DNA of 64,000 nt from Halomonas alkaliantarctica (GTDB lineage: Bacteria > Pseudomonadota > Gammaproteobacteria > Pseudomonadales > Halomonadaceae): contig NZ_CP122961.1 of NCBI RefSeq assembly GCF_029854215.1, forward strand, positions 2,480,001 through 2,544,000. Reading direction: 5' to 3'. A program made the translations under genes and the position numbers. Shown here piece after piece: positions 18,359 through 27,984 of the stretch (position 1 is its first letter; each line of letters opens with the position of its first letter). The notes under the pieces were generated by a model. It was not told where the DNA came from, ran no database searches, and saw only the letters and a list, made by a program, of their open reading frames with translations.

Positions 18359-19078
18359 ATGACGCTGGACGCTCTGCCGCCCCACCAGGGTGGCGCTGAA
18401 CAGTTAGCGCGTTTGCTCGCCCAGGCTCTGCTGGCAGGCCATTGGCAGCCAGGTGATGTTTTCCCCCGTGAGCTGGATATCGGCAAACACTTTGCCGTTA
18501 GCCGCAACCAAGTGCGTAACGCACTCACCAGCCTCACCGCTGCGGGCTTATTAGAGCGCACTGCGGGCCGCGGCACGCTGGTCCGCGAGATGGGCGATTG
18601 GCATCTACTCGACCCACTGATGAGCGAATGGATGACCGGGCTAGTCGACCTTGATCCGCAGTTGGTCAGGGCTATTTACGCCTTTCGTTTTTCTGCTGAA
18701 CCGGTGGTCGCAGGGCTCGCTGCCCAGGCAGCCCAGGCTGAAGACATAGAACGTCTGGAGAGCGCCTTTGCAGGCATGGAGAGCAGCGCAGGTAGTGTTG
18801 AAGCGCGTGCTGAGCATGCCGAGTACGACGTCGCCTTTCACGACGCCACCTACCGGGCCAGCCACAATTTAGTCTGGCGGCAAATGGGCCACTTACTGCG
18901 CCCTTCGATCATGGCGCTGATACACCGCTCGCAACACCGCACGGACACCCTTGATGACAGTCTCGCGCTCCACCGCCAGGTACTTGACGCGATCCGCAAC
19001 CGCGATGCCAGCGCCGCAGAATCTGCCGCAAGAGAAGTGCTGCGCCGCACGGCCATCGACCTTGGCATCGTCAGCTGA
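18359..19078 (+). CDS. GntR/FadR-family regulator of the galactonate operon (DgoR-like)
   Basis: A 239-residue transcription factor. The N-terminal winged helix (LAQALLAGHWQPGDVFP, then ISKHFAVSRNQVRNALTSL-like HTH, and GLLERTAGRGTLVRE) is followed by an FCD ligand-binding domain from about residue 90. That domain contains FHDATYRASHN and a metal-site histidine set (HDA, HRQV). It heads the dgoD-dgoK-dgoA-lactonase operon, 43 bases before dgoD, and has a palindrome in its own promoter. Galactonate or a derivative is the likely inducer. Confidence 0.87.
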   Translation: MTLDALPPHQGGAEQLARLLAQALLAGHWQPGDVFPRELDIGKHFAVSRNQVRNALTSLTAAGLLERTAGRGTLVREMGDWHLLDPLMSEWMTGLVDLDPQLVRAIYAFRFSAEPVVAGLAAQAAQAEDIERLESAFAGMESSAGSVEARAEHAEYDVAFHDATYRASHNLVWRQMGHLLRPSIMALIHRSQHRTDTLDDSLALHRQVLDAIRNRDASAAESAAREVLRRTAIDLGIVS

Positions 19079-19121
19079 CAATTACGCAATGAATACTTCC
19101 TATTCAGAAGGATGACCGAAC

Positions 19122-20270
19122 ATGAAAATTACCAAACTCAAGACTTGGCAAGTTCCCCCGCGCTGGCTGTTCCTAAAAATAGAGACTGACGAAGGCTGCT
19201 ACGGCTGGGGTGAACCGGTGATTGAAGGCCGCGCGGCCACCGTTGAAGCCGCCGTGCACGAGCTCTCTGACTACTTGATCGGCCAGGATCCACACCGCAT
19301 TGAGCATCTTTGGAACATCATGTATCGCGCCGGTTTTTATCGTGGTGGCCCTATTCTGATGAGTGCGATTGCCGGTATTGACCAGGCGCTGTGGGATCTT
19401 AAAGGTCGCGACCTGGGTGTGCCCGTTCACCAGCTGTTAGGCGGTGCCGTGCGCGACAAAATGCGCATGTATGCCTGGACCGGTGGCGACCGCCCAAGCG
19501 ACGTAGGCGCTGGCGCCAAAGCGCTGGTCGACAAAGGCTTCACGGCCTTTAAAATGAACGGCACCCCCGAAATGCAAATCGTCGATTCACACCGCAAGGT
19601 CGACGAAGCAGTCGCCCGTGTAGCCGAAGCCCGCAACGCCGTTGGGCCAGATGTAGGCATCGGCATCGACTTTCATGGCCGCGTGCACCGCCCCATGGCC
19701 AAAGCGCTGCTGCGCGAGCTGGAACCCTTTCACCCCATGTTTGTGGAAGAGCCGGTCGCCCCCGAACATCTGCCCTGCTTGAAAGATATCGCCGGTGGTT
19801 TGGGCTACCCATTGGCAACTGGCGAGCGGCTGCATACCCGCTTCCAGTTCCGCGATTTGCTGGCCGACGGCATGATCGACATTATCCAGCCGGATATTTC
19901 CCACTGCGGCGGAATCAGCGAAGGTCTCAAAATCGCCGCCCTGGCCTCCGCTTATGACGTCGCCTTAGCGCCCCACTGCCCGCTCGGCCCGTTAACCCTG
20001 GCCGCCTCTTTACAGCTGGATGCGGTCAGCCACAACGCCTTTATCCAAGAACAGAGCATGGGCATCCACTACAACCAGGGTAACGACGTCCTCGATTACC
20101 TGGTCGATAAATCCGCCCTCGCCATTGAAGACGGCTTCTGCGCCATTCCCCAGGGCCCAGGCCTTGGTGTCGAGATCAACGAAGAATTCGTTGAGGAGCG
20201 TGCCAAGGTGGGCCACCGCTGGCGCAACCCGGTCTGGACTCATGAAGATGGCTCTATTGCGGAGTGGTAA
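19122..20270 (+). CDS. dgoD: D-galactonate dehydratase
   Basis: A 382-residue enolase-superfamily enzyme (mandelate racemase subgroup) that dehydrates D-galactonate to 2-keto-3-deoxygalactonate. It begins [15 protein letters not shown] as DgoD does. Metal ligands are expected in GIDFHGRVH (Asp) and [11 protein letters not shown] (Glu), with a further TGERLHTRF and the catalytic histidine region in [16 protein letters not shown] precedes the ATG. It is followed after three bases by dgoK. Confidence 0.94.
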   Translation: MKITKLKTWQVPPRWLFLKIETDEGCYGWGEPVIEGRAATVEAAVHELSDYLIGQDPHRIEHLWNIMYRAGFYRGGPILMSAIAGIDQALWDLKGRDLGVPVHQLLGGAVRDKMRMYAWTGGDRPSDVGAGAKALVDKGFTAFKMNGTPEMQIVDSHRKVDEAVARVAEARNAVGPDVGIGIDFHGRVHRPMAKALLRELEPFHPMFVEEPVAPEHLPCLKDIAGGLGYPLATGERLHTRFQFRDLLADGMIDIIQPDISHCGGISEGLKIAALASAYDVALAPHCPLGPLTLAASLQLDAVSHNAFIQEQSMGIHYNQGNDVLDYLVDKSALAIEDGFCAIPQGPGLGVEINEEFVEERAKVGHRWRNPVWTHEDGSIAEW

Positions 20271-20273
20271 GCC

Positions 20274-21260
20274 ATGGGATTAACCGAGATGAGCGAAACA
20301 CCTGACATTGCAGACCAATTAACCTGGATTGCCGTTGACTGGGGCTCCAGCAACCTGCGTGCCTGGGGGCTGGATCAACACGACCAGGTGATTGCCCAAG
20401 CCAGTAGCGACAAGGGCATGCTGTCGCTAAAGGCCGACGAGTACGAAGCCGAGCTGCTGCGACTGGTGGGCGATTGGTTGCCCGCCTTTGGCCGGACGGA
20501 TGTGATGGTGTGCGGTATGGCGGGCGCTCGCCAGGGCTGGTTGGAAGCCGCCTATTTACCGGTACCCACGCCGCTTGACCAGCTTAGCCAAGGCGCAGTA
20601 ATGCCAACGCTTACGGGTGATCGGCTACGTGTTTACCTGCTGCCTGGTTTAAGCCAAAGCCGCAGTACCGCGACTCACTTTGATGTGATGCGCGGCGAAG
20701 AGACCCAGTTGGCAGGGCTCGTCGCTGATGCGCCAGATTTTACTGGCCTAGTCTGCCTACCCGGCACTCACTCCAAATGGGCAACCCTGGAAGCGGGCGC
20801 GGTGAACGGATTTTCGACCTACCTGACCGGCGAGCTTTACCAGCTATTGGCCAACCAATCGGTCTTGCGCCACTCAATCGGTAGCGATGAGTTTCAAGAC
20901 CCCGCTTGCCGTGAGGCGTTTGTTTCGGCAGTTAGTGAGCTCTACACGGCGCCCGAAACCTTTAGTAGCCGCCTGTTCGGCCTACGCGCGCAAGATTTGC
21001 TCGATGGCCAGCTACCAGCGGGCGATACGCGTGGCGCCGTACTGGCGGCCAGGCTCTCAGGGCTCGCCATTGGCCTTGAGCTTGCTGGTGCCTGTCGTGA
21101 CTGCCCTACCGATAAGCCGATCATGCTGATTGGCAACCAAGCCCTGAGTCAGCGCTATATGCTGGCGCTCAATACGATCGGCTATCAGACGCAGCATATG
21201 AATGGCGACTCTGCCGTGCTGGCAGGTCTATGCCTTGCCCACCGTGCGCTCAAGGCCTAA
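20274..21260 (+). CDS. dgoK: 2-dehydro-3-deoxygalactonokinase
   Basis: A 328-residue kinase that phosphorylates 2-keto-3-deoxygalactonate at O6. The N-terminal DWGSSNLRAWGLD is the ATPase-fold phosphate motif of the DgoK family, and FTGLVCLPGTHSKWATLE carries the substrate/ATP segment. LIGNQALSQRYMLAL lies near the C-terminus. The gene starts three bases after dgoD, indicating coupling; GGAG overlaps the end of dgoD. An alternative ATG lies at 20289. Confidence 0.92.
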   Translation: MGLTEMSETPDIADQLTWIAVDWGSSNLRAWGLDQHDQVIAQASSDKGMLSLKADEYEAELLRLVGDWLPAFGRTDVMVCGMAGARQGWLEAAYLPVPTPLDQLSQGAVMPTLTGDRLRVYLLPGLSQSRSTATHFDVMRGEETQLAGLVADAPDFTGLVCLPGTHSKWATLEAGAVNGFSTYLTGELYQLLANQSVLRHSIGSDEFQDPACREAFVSAVSELYTAPETFSSRLFGLRAQDLLDGQLPAGDTRGAVLAARLSGLAIGLELAGACRDCPTDKPIMLIGNQALSQRYMLALNTIGYQTQHMNGDSAVLAGLCLAHRALKA

Positions 21261-21290
21261 CGCCACTAACTATTAAAGGGGAGATTTGCT

Positions 21291-21896
21291 ATGTCGCTGC
21301 CACTGATTGGTATTTTACGCGGTGTAACGCCCGATGAGGCCGTGGATATCGCGGAAGCGGTGCTGGCCGCAGGCATCACCCAGATTGAAGTACCGCTTAA
21401 CTCACCCAACCCTTTGGAGAGCATTCGCCGCTTGGTAGACGCATTTGGTGAGCGCGCGGTCATTGGTGCAGGTACGGTACTCACCCCGGCGCAGGTGCGT
21501 GACGTTCATGCTGCTGGTGGGCGCTTAATCGTTTCTCCCAACTGTCGGCCAGCGGTGATTGAAGAAACGCATAATCTCGGCATGGCTAGCTGGCCGGGTA
21601 TTGTGACGCCTTCAGAAGCCTTCGACGCGCTGGATGCAGGCGCCACCGGGCTTAAACTCTTCCCTGCGGTGCAGGTAGGCTTAGAAGGAATGAAAGCGGT
21701 ACGTGCGGTCCTACCGGCAGGCACGCTTTTGTATGCCGTCGGCGGCGCTGGCGTCGATAACTTCGCCGAATGGCGCGCAGCGGGTGTCGATGGTGCAGGT
21801 CTGGGCAGTGCATTATACAAACCGGGCCAAAGCGCTTCTCAGGTAGGCAAACAGGCACAAGCTCTAGTCGATGCTTGGCTAGCAGGAGAACAATAA
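21291..21896 (+). CDS. dgoA: 2-dehydro-3-deoxy-6-phosphogalactonate aldolase
   Basis: A 201-residue class I aldolase of the KDPG/KDPGal family. It splits KDPGal into pyruvate and glyceraldehyde-3-phosphate. The catalytic Glu is in QIEVPLNS and the Schiff-base Lys in GLKLFPA. GAGTVLTP is the phosphate/pyruvate loop. It ends the catabolic core of the operon, upstream of the lactonase gene. It differs clearly from eda at 24816-25478, so both stereochemical branches have their own aldolase. GGGGAG lies before the ATG. Confidence 0.94.
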   Translation: MSLPLIGILRGVTPDEAVDIAEAVLAAGITQIEVPLNSPNPLESIRRLVDAFGERAVIGAGTVLTPAQVRDVHAAGGRLIVSPNCRPAVIEETHNLGMASWPGIVTPSEAFDALDAGATGLKLFPAVQVGLEGMKAVRAVLPAGTLLYAVGGAGVDNFAEWRAAGVDGAGLGSALYKPGQSASQVGKQAQALVDAWLAGEQ

Positions 21897-21910
21897 GGAG
21901 AACAAGCACA

Positions 21911-22807
21911 ATGAATACAGACACGAGTGTTCCAACGTGGCAGGCCGAGTTAGCGGTCGATTGCCGCTGCACCCTGGGTGAAGGCCCGCAGTGGGATGCC
22001 AGAAATCAGCGCCTTTATTGGTGCGACATTCTGGAAAAACAGCTGCACTGGCTCTCCCCCGCCAGCGGGGAAAGCGGCCACTATCAGCTTGATCATCGGG
22101 TGTCGCTGGCAGCGCCCGTTGACGATGGTGGCCTATTGTTAGTCGGTGAAGACCGTTTAAGCCGCTTCGACCCAAGCAGCGGCAGTATCGAAAAGCTGAG
22201 TGATTTCGAGGCCGATAACCCTATCACCCGCAGCAATGACGCGCGCATTGATCGCCACGGCAGCCTATGGCTTTCCAGCATGGGTAAAAGCGCCGAAAGA
22301 AACGCAGGAAGCCTTTACCGCCTGCATCGCGGTGAGCTATCGCGGCTGCGTTCAGGCCTAACGATTCCCAATGCCATCTGCTTCTCCGCAGATGGCGAAT
22401 TCGCGTGGTTTACCGATACCGTGACAGGTGTGGTGATGCGCTGGGAGCTGGATAGCGAGGGCTGGCCACAAGGTGAGCCGCAGCCTTGGGCGGACTTTTT
22501 CTCCAGCCAAGGCAATCCGGATGGTGCGGTGATGGATAGCGAAGGCTGCCTATGGCTAGCGCTGTGGGGAGCTGGGCAGGTCGTGCGCTTAGACCACAAC
22601 GGCGAAATAATAGGTCGCGTTGAGCTACCGGTCAGCCAACCCTCCTGCCCGGCATTTGCAGGCCCTGATCTGAAAACGCTGTATATCACCACGGCGCAAG
22701 AGGGCTTCAGTGCTAAGCAGCTTGCCCAGGAGCCCACCGCAGGTTCGCTTTATGTGGTCGAGACCGGCATTAAAGGGTTGGCCGAGCTGCCGCTGCGCCT
22801 AAAATAG
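21911..22807 (+). CDS. SMP-30/gluconolactonase-family lactonase, probable galactonolactonase
   Basis: About 298 residues, a six-bladed propeller lactonase. GEGPQWD supplies the metal-binding Glu, SNDARIDRHG and GNPDGAVMD supply Asn and Asp. The start at 21911 (MNTDTS) follows AAGGAG, 14 bases after the dgoA stop; the longer frame only runs into dgoA. In the De Ley-Doudoroff route it would open galactono-lactone made by a galactose dehydrogenase, which is not in the window. Arabinono- or gluconolactone are other possible substrates. Confidence 0.88.
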   Translation: MNTDTSVPTWQAELAVDCRCTLGEGPQWDARNQRLYWCDILEKQLHWLSPASGESGHYQLDHRVSLAAPVDDGGLLLVGEDRLSRFDPSSGSIEKLSDFEADNPITRSNDARIDRHGSLWLSSMGKSAERNAGSLYRLHRGELSRLRSGLTIPNAICFSADGEFAWFTDTVTGVVMRWELDSEGWPQGEPQPWADFFSSQGNPDGAVMDSEGCLWLALWGAGQVVRLDHNGEIIGRVELPVSQPSCPAFAGPDLKTLYITTAQEGFSAKQLAQEPTAGSLYVVETGIKGLAELPLRLK

Positions 22808-22837
22808 ACTGTTGTCATTGTCCCAAGCGAACCCTCT

Positions 22838-22921
22838 GTCATTGCGAGCAAAACGAAGCAAGCTCGGCGGATCTGCTACCGAAAGTTGAGATTGCCGCGT
22901 CGCTGCGCTCCTCGCAACGAC
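22838..22921. repeat. Palindromic interspersed repeat of the TCATTGCGAG type
   Basis: Starts GTCATTGCGAGCAAAACGAA and ends with TCCTCGCAACGAC, so the ends are imperfect inverted repeats. The inner arm GAGATTGCCGCGTCGCT is also characteristic. I recognise this as a widespread bacterial intergenic repeat type. It lies between two convergent genes and could fold as a long hairpin. Confidence 0.65.
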
Positions 22922-22947
22922 GCGGCCTCGTTCCCGACAATCCCAGC

Positions 22948-24543
22948 TTAGCCAGCAAAGCTTATATACATAACGATGACTAACACGACCAAGACGATAC
23001 CGGCGGGTACTGCGCCTTTCCAGGGGGTTAGATCCACATCGCCGCTGTGCTGCTGAATCCAGTCGGTTTCCCTTGGGCGCACCTTGCCGATGATCAGCAT
23101 CACGACGACCAACAGCACAAACACCAGCGCCACGAAGTGGAACTCGTGCATGATCTGCGGTAGCAGCGTAAACGGTGGCACAAAGTATCCGGCAGCAATC
23201 AACAAGCAGCCGCCCACCAGGGCGATTTTGGCCGCCATAGGCGGAACACGTTTGGTTAGCAGCCCGACCAGCACTACGGCAAGAATCGGAATAAAGTAGA
23301 TCGCGTTCATCTTCTGCAGGTAACCAAACAGGCTCTCCTGACCTGCCAGCAGTGGCGCAATAATCATGGTGATGATGGCCATGATCCAGCCAAACACCTT
23401 ACCCGATTTAACCACCTGCTCTTCAGTCGCCTCTTTGTTCAGCACCCCTTTATAGATGCCCAGACTGAAAATCGTGGTGGTACTGTTTAGCGCCGAGTTA
23501 AACGACGACAGAATCGCACCGACCATAACGGCAGCGAAAAACCCGGTGAGATACGGCGGCAGTACGTTAAACACCAAGTGGCCGTAGGCCTCGTCAGCAC
23601 GCACGCCCTGATCGGCATAAAGGTGATAAGCAATGATGCCCGGCAGCACGAGATACAGCGGGCCTAGCAGTTTAAACAGACCGGTCAGCAGTACGCCCTT
23701 CTGGCCTTCGGCGAGGTTTTTGGCTGCAAAGGTACGCTGAATAATCTGCTGGTTGGTGCTCCAGTAGAACAGGTTAATCAGGAAAACGCCGGTAAACAGG
23801 GTAAAGAACGGCACCTGCTGATCAGGACCGCCAATCGAATTAAGCTTATCCGGGTCAGCCTCTTTGAGGATACTCCAACCTTCCATAATACCGCTGCCGT
23901 CACTCACGGCCTGGAGGCCGAAATAGACGATCACGAAACCACCGATCAGGAGGCCAACACCGTTGAGCGTGTCGGAAACTGCCACCGTGCGCAGGCCACC
24001 AAACAGGGCATAAACGGAACCGATAATGCCGACGACCCACACCGTTAGCCAAAGTAGCGTCGTCGAAGACTCAATGCCGGTTAATCCCTGTAGATCGAGC
24101 ATTCCCTGTAGGCCGATGGCACCTGAATAGAGGATGATCGGTAGCAGGATCACCGCATAAGCAATCAAGAAAATGATATTGGTGATTAGCTGAGTCGTTT
24201 TATCGAAACGAATTTCGAGAAGCTGTGGCAGCGTGGCAATACCACTTTTCAAAAACCGCGGAAGGAAGAATAGCGCCAATGCCACTAGGGCGATAACCGC
24301 GACCACTTCCCAGGCCATTACGCTCAAACCATCAGAAAAAGCCGCCCCATTGAGCCCCACCATTTGCTCGGTGGAGAGGTTGGTCATCAGCAAAGAGCCG
24401 GCAATCAGCGGGAAGGTTAGCGTACGTCCGGCAAGAAAGTAGCCGCTGGTGCTGGAGTGATCATCTCGGCGGGTGATCCGCCAAGTGATAAAGGCGACAA
24501 GCCCTGTAAAAAACAGGAAGGACGCCAGGGTCAACGCGTGCAT
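22948..24543 (-). CDS. Sodium/solute symporter (SSS family), probable sugar transporter
   Basis: A 531-residue symporter with about 14 helices, similar in length and motifs to vSGLT and E. coli Yid[24 protein letters not shown] near the start is the broken first core helix (sodium site), and [18 protein letters not shown] contains the SSS signature. [17 protein letters not shown] also follows the sugar-symporter pattern. It lies convergent to the galactonate operon and has the same palindrome as dgoR 60 bases before its start. Galactose or galactonate is therefore the best guess for substrate. Confidence 0.88.
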   Translation of the reverse strand: MHALTLASFLFFTGLVAFITWRITRRDDHSSTSGYFLAGRTLTFPLIAGSLLMTNLSTEQMVGLNGAAFSDGLSVMAWEVVAVIALVALALFFLPRFLKSGIATLPQLLEIRFDKTTQLITNIIFLIAYAVILLPIILYSGAIGLQGMLDLQGLTGIESSTTLLWLTVWVVGIIGSVYALFGGLRTVAVSDTLNGVGLLIGGFVIVYFGLQAVSDGSGIMEGWSILKEADPDKLNSIGGPDQQVPFFTLFTGVFLINLFYWSTNQQIIQRTFAAKNLAEGQKGVLLTGLFKLLGPLYLVLPGIIAYHLYADQGVRADEAYGHLVFNVLPPYLTGFFAAVMVGAILSSFNSALNSTTTIFSLGIYKGVLNKEATEEQVVKSGKVFGWIMAIITMIIAPLLAGQESLFGYLQKMNAIYFIPILAVVLVGLLTKRVPPMAAKIALVGGCLLIAAGYFVPPFTLLPQIMHEFHFVALVFVLLVVVMLIIGKVRPRETDWIQQHSGDVDLTPWKGAVPAGIVLVVLVIVMYISFAG

Positions 24544-24602
24544 TTTGACTCACCTCATCATCATTGTAAGTGGCACGCACGTTGTTGTATGCGCGTATAG
24601 CG

Positions 24603-24617
24603 AAATGTCAGACAAAT
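24603..24617. promoter_or_regulatory. Second copy of the dgoR-type palindrome, before the symporter gene
   Basis: AAATGTCAGACAAAT differs from the perfect palindrome at 18303-18317 by one base (15 positions compared). It lies 60 bases upstream of the symporter start, in promoter position. It suggests joint control of transport and galactonate catabolism by DgoR. Confidence 0.6.
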
Positions 24618-24710
24618 CGCGCCATCATTTTAGTTGAGCTTAATATAGCCCGTTATACGCCTTTGGTCTTATATTGAGTCTTATCACTATTGAAGGCGGC
24701 GTTAAGGCTA

Positions 24711-24762
24711 TAAAAAAGCCCCAGCGATGTTTTTTTAGAACAAGGAACTGGGGCTATTTTTT
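24711..24762. terminator. Bidirectional terminator after eda
   Basis: AGCCCCAG and CTGGGGCT form an eight-base stem. There is a run of A on the left and ATTTTTT on the right, so it can work in either direction. It lies about 55 bases beyond the eda stop and should end the zwf-pgl-eda transcript on the minus strand. The loop of 23 bases is long. Confidence 0.7.
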
Positions 24763-24815
24763 AACTCAGCACTGCTTTATAACTCAGCGCTGTGGCCTAT
24801 CAAGTGATGAAAAAG

Positions 24816-25478
24816 TTAGTGATGAAAACGCTCCGCTGATTGGCGGGCCAGCTCACGAATGCCATCCCAATCTTCTGCTTCCACCATCGCTTTGGGTGTT
24901 AGCCAGGAGCCACCAACGCACATCACATTGGGCAGCGAAAGATAGTCTTCGGCATTATCAACGGTGATACCGCCAGTGGGGCAGAAACGGGCTTCAGGAA
25001 TCGGCGCGCCGAATGCTTTGATCGCTTTGGCCCCGCCGCTGGATTCCGCCGGGAAAAACTTAAAGCGGCGGTAGCCGTATTGCCAGCCGGTCATCAGCTC
25101 AGAAATCGTCGAAACACCCGGCAGCATCGGCACTGGGCTTTCAACGCCGTAGCGATAGAGGGCTTCCGTTGCGCCTGGCGTTACCACAAAGTCAGCGCCA
25201 ACCTGCTCGGCTTGGCGATATTGCGCGGGTGTTAGCACGGTGCCCACGCCAATGCTGGCACCCGGCAGCGCTGCTTTCATTCGCTTGATGGCGTCCAGGG
25301 CGCAGTCGGTACGCAGGGTCACTTCCAGCACGGTTAAGCCGCCTTCCACCAGGGCGCGGCCTAGCGGTACCGCATCTTCCAAGCGCTCAATGGTGATGAC
25401 CGGAATCACTTCGGCTTTTAAGCAGATGCTATCCAGCTCGGCGGTACGGGTAGAGGGTAACTGTTTGTCGATAGTCAT
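24816..25478 (-). CDS. eda: KDPG aldolase
   Basis: About 220 residues, class I aldolase splitting 2-keto-3-deoxy-6-phosphogluconate into pyruvate and glyceraldehyde-3-phosphate. Catalytic Glu is in VITIERLEDA-type strand 1, GVGTVLTPAQ is the phosphate loop, and the Schiff-base Lys is in RRFKFFPAE. The ATG at 25478 has TTGGAG nine bases upstream; a TTG six codons earlier is less likely. Last gene of zwf-pgl-eda, 44 bases after pgl. Confidence 0.94.
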   Translation of the reverse strand: MTIDKQLPSTRTAELDSICLKAEVIPVITIERLEDAVPLGRALVEGGLTVLEVTLRTDCALDAIKRMKAALPGASIGVGTVLTPAQYRQAEQVGADFVVTPGATEALYRYGVESPVPMLPGVSTISELMTGWQYGYRRFKFFPAESSGGAKAIKAFGAPIPEARFCPTGGITVDNAEDYLSLPNVMCVGGSWLTPKAMVEAEDWDGIRELARQSAERFHH

Positions 25479-25522
25479 TCGTGAGTCTCCAAGCAATTAT
25501 TATTGGCTAAGGCAGTTAGCGC

Positions 25523-26188
25523 TCAAGGCGCCCAATAAATGGCCAATGGGCAGGTTAAAAAGGCACGAATAGGCAGTTGACGTACATCGTCGCCACTTAG
25601 TGCCTTGGCCAATACAGCGCGTTTATCATCGCCGGTAATATGCAGAATATGTCGCCGCGCCTGATGCAGGCGATCGGCCGAAAAGGTAATCCGGGGTTGC
25701 GGCTGGCTAGGCGTTCGGACCGCCACTAACAGCTCCTCCGTGGCAAGTGCCAGGGTCAATTCAGGGCTGTCGGGAAACAGTGACGCCGTATGACCATCAC
25801 CGCCCATACCCAGAATCACCACGCTAGCAGGCCACGATAGCGTTTCCGCTTGTTTGGCAACTTCATCAACGCCCTCTTCAGGTGTAGCCGCGCTGCAAGT
25901 TAACGGTATAAAAGTGGCCGCCGATGCCTCGCCCTGTAGCAGATGCTCACGCACCAGCTTGGCGTTGCTATCGCTGCTCTGCTCGTCTACCCAACGCTCA
26001 TCGGCCAGCGTTACATCTACCCGATCCCAGGGCAGCGATTTGGCCGCCAGTGACTTAAAAAAGGGCACCGGCGTAGAGCCACCAGAAACGACCAGCAAGA
26101 CGCGCTCCTGGTGGTTTAAGTCTTCTTGCAGCCCCTGAAACACGGTTTCGGCAAGCTGCTCGGCCAACTGTTGGCGTGCTTGGCTCAT
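25523..26188 (-). CDS. pgl: 6-phosphogluconolactonase
   Basis: About 221 residues of the DevB/NagB-like family. SGGSTPVPFF is the phosphate-binding loop, LADERWV the conserved acidic segment and GMGGDGHTASLFP the catalytic region. It hydrolyses 6-phosphogluconolactone made by Zwf. The ATG at 26188 lies one base after the zwf stop (TAATATG), with GAGG inside the end of zwf. The longer upstream frame runs through zwf and is not used. Confidence 0.93.
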   Translation of the reverse strand: MSQARQQLAEQLAETVFQGLQEDLNHQERVLLVVSGGSTPVPFFKSLAAKSLPWDRVDVTLADERWVDEQSSDSNAKLVREHLLQGEASAATFIPLTCSAATPEEGVDEVAKQAETLSWPASVVILGMGGDGHTASLFPDSPELTLALATEELLVAVRTPSQPQPRITFSADRLHQARRHILHITGDDKRAVLAKALSGDDVRQLPIRAFLTCPLAIYWAP

Positions 26189-26189
26189 A

Positions 26190-27695
26190 TTAATAATCCT
26201 CGTACCAGCTGCGGCCATCCTGGGTAATCATGGCAATAGAAGCGACTGGCCCCCAAGAGCCTGCGGGATAACGGCGCGGCGGCGTGTCGCGTTTTTTCCA
26301 GCCATCGATGAGCTGGTCGCACCAACGCCAGGCGTGTTCAATTTCATCGCGACGCACGAACAGGTACTGCTGGCCTTTCATGACTTCGAGCAGCAGGCGC
26401 TCGTAAGCATCGGGTATCCGCGATTTGGGAAATGCGCTGTTGAAGTCCAAATGCAGCGGCCCCGGGCGCAGACGCATGCCTTTATCCAAACCGCTATCTT
26501 TGGTCAATACTTGCAGGGCAATACCCTCTTCCGGCTGCAGGCGAATAATCAACTTATTAGAGGCGATGCCGCGCTGATCCGGGTCGAAGATATAATGGGG
26601 CTGCTGACGGAAGTGAATGACGATCTGCGAGAGCTTCTCCGGCATCCGCTTGCCGGTGCGCAGGTAAAATGGCACCCCCGCCCAGCGCCAGTTGGCGACT
26701 TCGGTTTTCATGGCCACAAAGGTTTCGGTCTGGCTCTGGGTATTGGCGCCCTCTTCTTCCAGGTAACCCGGCACCGACTGGCCATCGCTGGTGCCGGCGA
26801 TATATTGGCCGCGAACCACATCACGGCCAAGCGCCTCGCCCACAAACGGCTTGAGCGCTTTAAGCACCTTCACCTTCTCATCGCGAATGGCGTCGGCATC
26901 CAGGTTAGAAGGCGGATCCATGGCGATTAAGCACAGCAGCTGCAGCAAGTGGTTTTGCACCATGTCTCGCAGTTGACCCGCCTGGTCGAAATAACCCCAG
27001 CGCCCTTCGATGCCCACTTTTTCGGCAACGGTAATTTCCACATGGGAGATGTTGTTCTGATTCCACTGAGTGCCAAACAGCGGGTTGGCAAAACGCAGCG
27101 CAATCAGGTTCTGTACGGTCTCTTTACCTAAATAGTGGTCAATACGGTAAATCCGCGATTCGGGAAATACTTGACCAATGGCGTCGTTAATTTCAATGGA
27201 TGAGTGCAGGTCGTAGCCGATGGGTTTCTCAACCACCACACGGGACTCATCGTCCAGACTTTTACTGGCCTGAAGGTGACGGCAGATATCGCCATAAATA
27301 GGTGCACCAACGGAAAGATAGACCACCATTGGGTGCTGCGAGCCCTTTCGCCACTGCCGAATGGCGTCGTAACCTTCAACGCTGGAAAAATCGAGCTTTA
27401 AGTAATCTAGGCGGGCGAGAAAACGCTCAAGGCTCTGCTTATCCTGCTCGCTGCTTTTCAGCCGTTTCTGCAGCGCATCGTTAACCATTTTCCGGAACGA
27501 TGCAGCGTCGTGTTCATGGCGAGCCAGCCCCAGAATGCGCGTGCTTTCAGGCATTAAGCCTTCGCGATCGAGATGGTATAAGGCAGGAAATAGCTTGCGC
27601 ATGGCAAGATCACCCAGCGCCCCAAACAACGCTAAATCAATAGCATGGTTCGGATCGCCCAGCGGTGCACCTTGGGAAGCAGTGGACTGGCTCAT
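26190..27695 (-). CDS. zwf: Glucose-6-phosphate 1-dehydrogenase
   Basis: A 501-residue dehydrogenase producing NAD(P)H and 6-phosphogluconolactone. [17 protein letters not shown] is the Rossmann nucleotide motif, and [14 protein letters not shown] is the active-site signature with the catalytic His nearby and the substrate Lys. [11 protein letters not shown] lies in the C-terminal domain. First gene of zwf-pgl-eda, preceded by two HexR-like sites. The ATG has GGAGCGACG upstream. Confidence 0.96.
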   Translation of the reverse strand: MSQSTASQGAPLGDPNHAIDLALFGALGDLAMRKLFPALYHLDREGLMPESTRILGLARHEHDAASFRKMVNDALQKRLKSSEQDKQSLERFLARLDYLKLDFSSVEGYDAIRQWRKGSQHPMVVYLSVGAPIYGDICRHLQASKSLDDESRVVVEKPIGYDLHSSIEINDAIGQVFPESRIYRIDHYLGKETVQNLIALRFANPLFGTQWNQNNISHVEITVAEKVGIEGRWGYFDQAGQLRDMVQNHLLQLLCLIAMDPPSNLDADAIRDEKVKVLKALKPFVGEALGRDVVRGQYIAGTSDGQSVPGYLEEEGANTQSQTETFVAMKTEVANWRWAGVPFYLRTGKRMPEKLSQIVIHFRQQPHYIFDPDQRGIASNKLIIRLQPEEGIALQVLTKDSGLDKGMRLRPGPLHLDFNSAFPKSRIPDAYERLLLEVMKGQQYLFVRRDEIEHAWRWCDQLIDGWKKRDTPPRRYPAGSWGPVASIAMITQDGRSWYEDY

Positions 27696-27726
27696 CGTCG
27701 CTCCTATTTATAATTAGGCATCTAAT

Positions 27727-27739
27727 GTAGTTAGATTAC
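27727..27739. promoter_or_regulatory. HexR-like operator 1 upstream of zwf
   Basis: GTAGTTAGATTAC fits GTARW-NNN-AYTAC and sits only 32 bases before the zwf start, overlapping the likely transcription start region. Confidence 0.6.
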
Positions 27740-27781
27740 CTAAAATCTACCGTAAAGGGGGCATTATACGCAATAATTCAT

Positions 27782-27794
27782 GTAATTTTACTAC
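27782..27794. promoter_or_regulatory. HexR-like operator 2 upstream of zwf
   Basis: GTAATTTTACTAC, flanked as T-site-A, is the best-formed copy of the motif. It lies 55 bases from the first zwf site. Confidence 0.65.
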
Positions 27795-27984
27795 AAAAAT
27801 AACCTACATTGAGAACTAGCTGCTTTTAAAACCTACCCTGGCGCCTTTAGTAATAAAAATCGCTGGCGGGCATCGTGGCGTTACGTAAAAAAACATTAAT
27901 CACGTCTGCATTTTTTACGGACTTTTTATGCATGTGCATGATGTTATAGCGCATATTAAGAATACTAAATGGCGAGCTGGGCTT

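Noticed and set aside
24571..24588. TGGCACG-N4-TTGTT resembling a sigma-54 promoter
   Set aside because: It points away from the symporter gene, lacks the GC of the -12 element and no sigma-54 activator is nearby.
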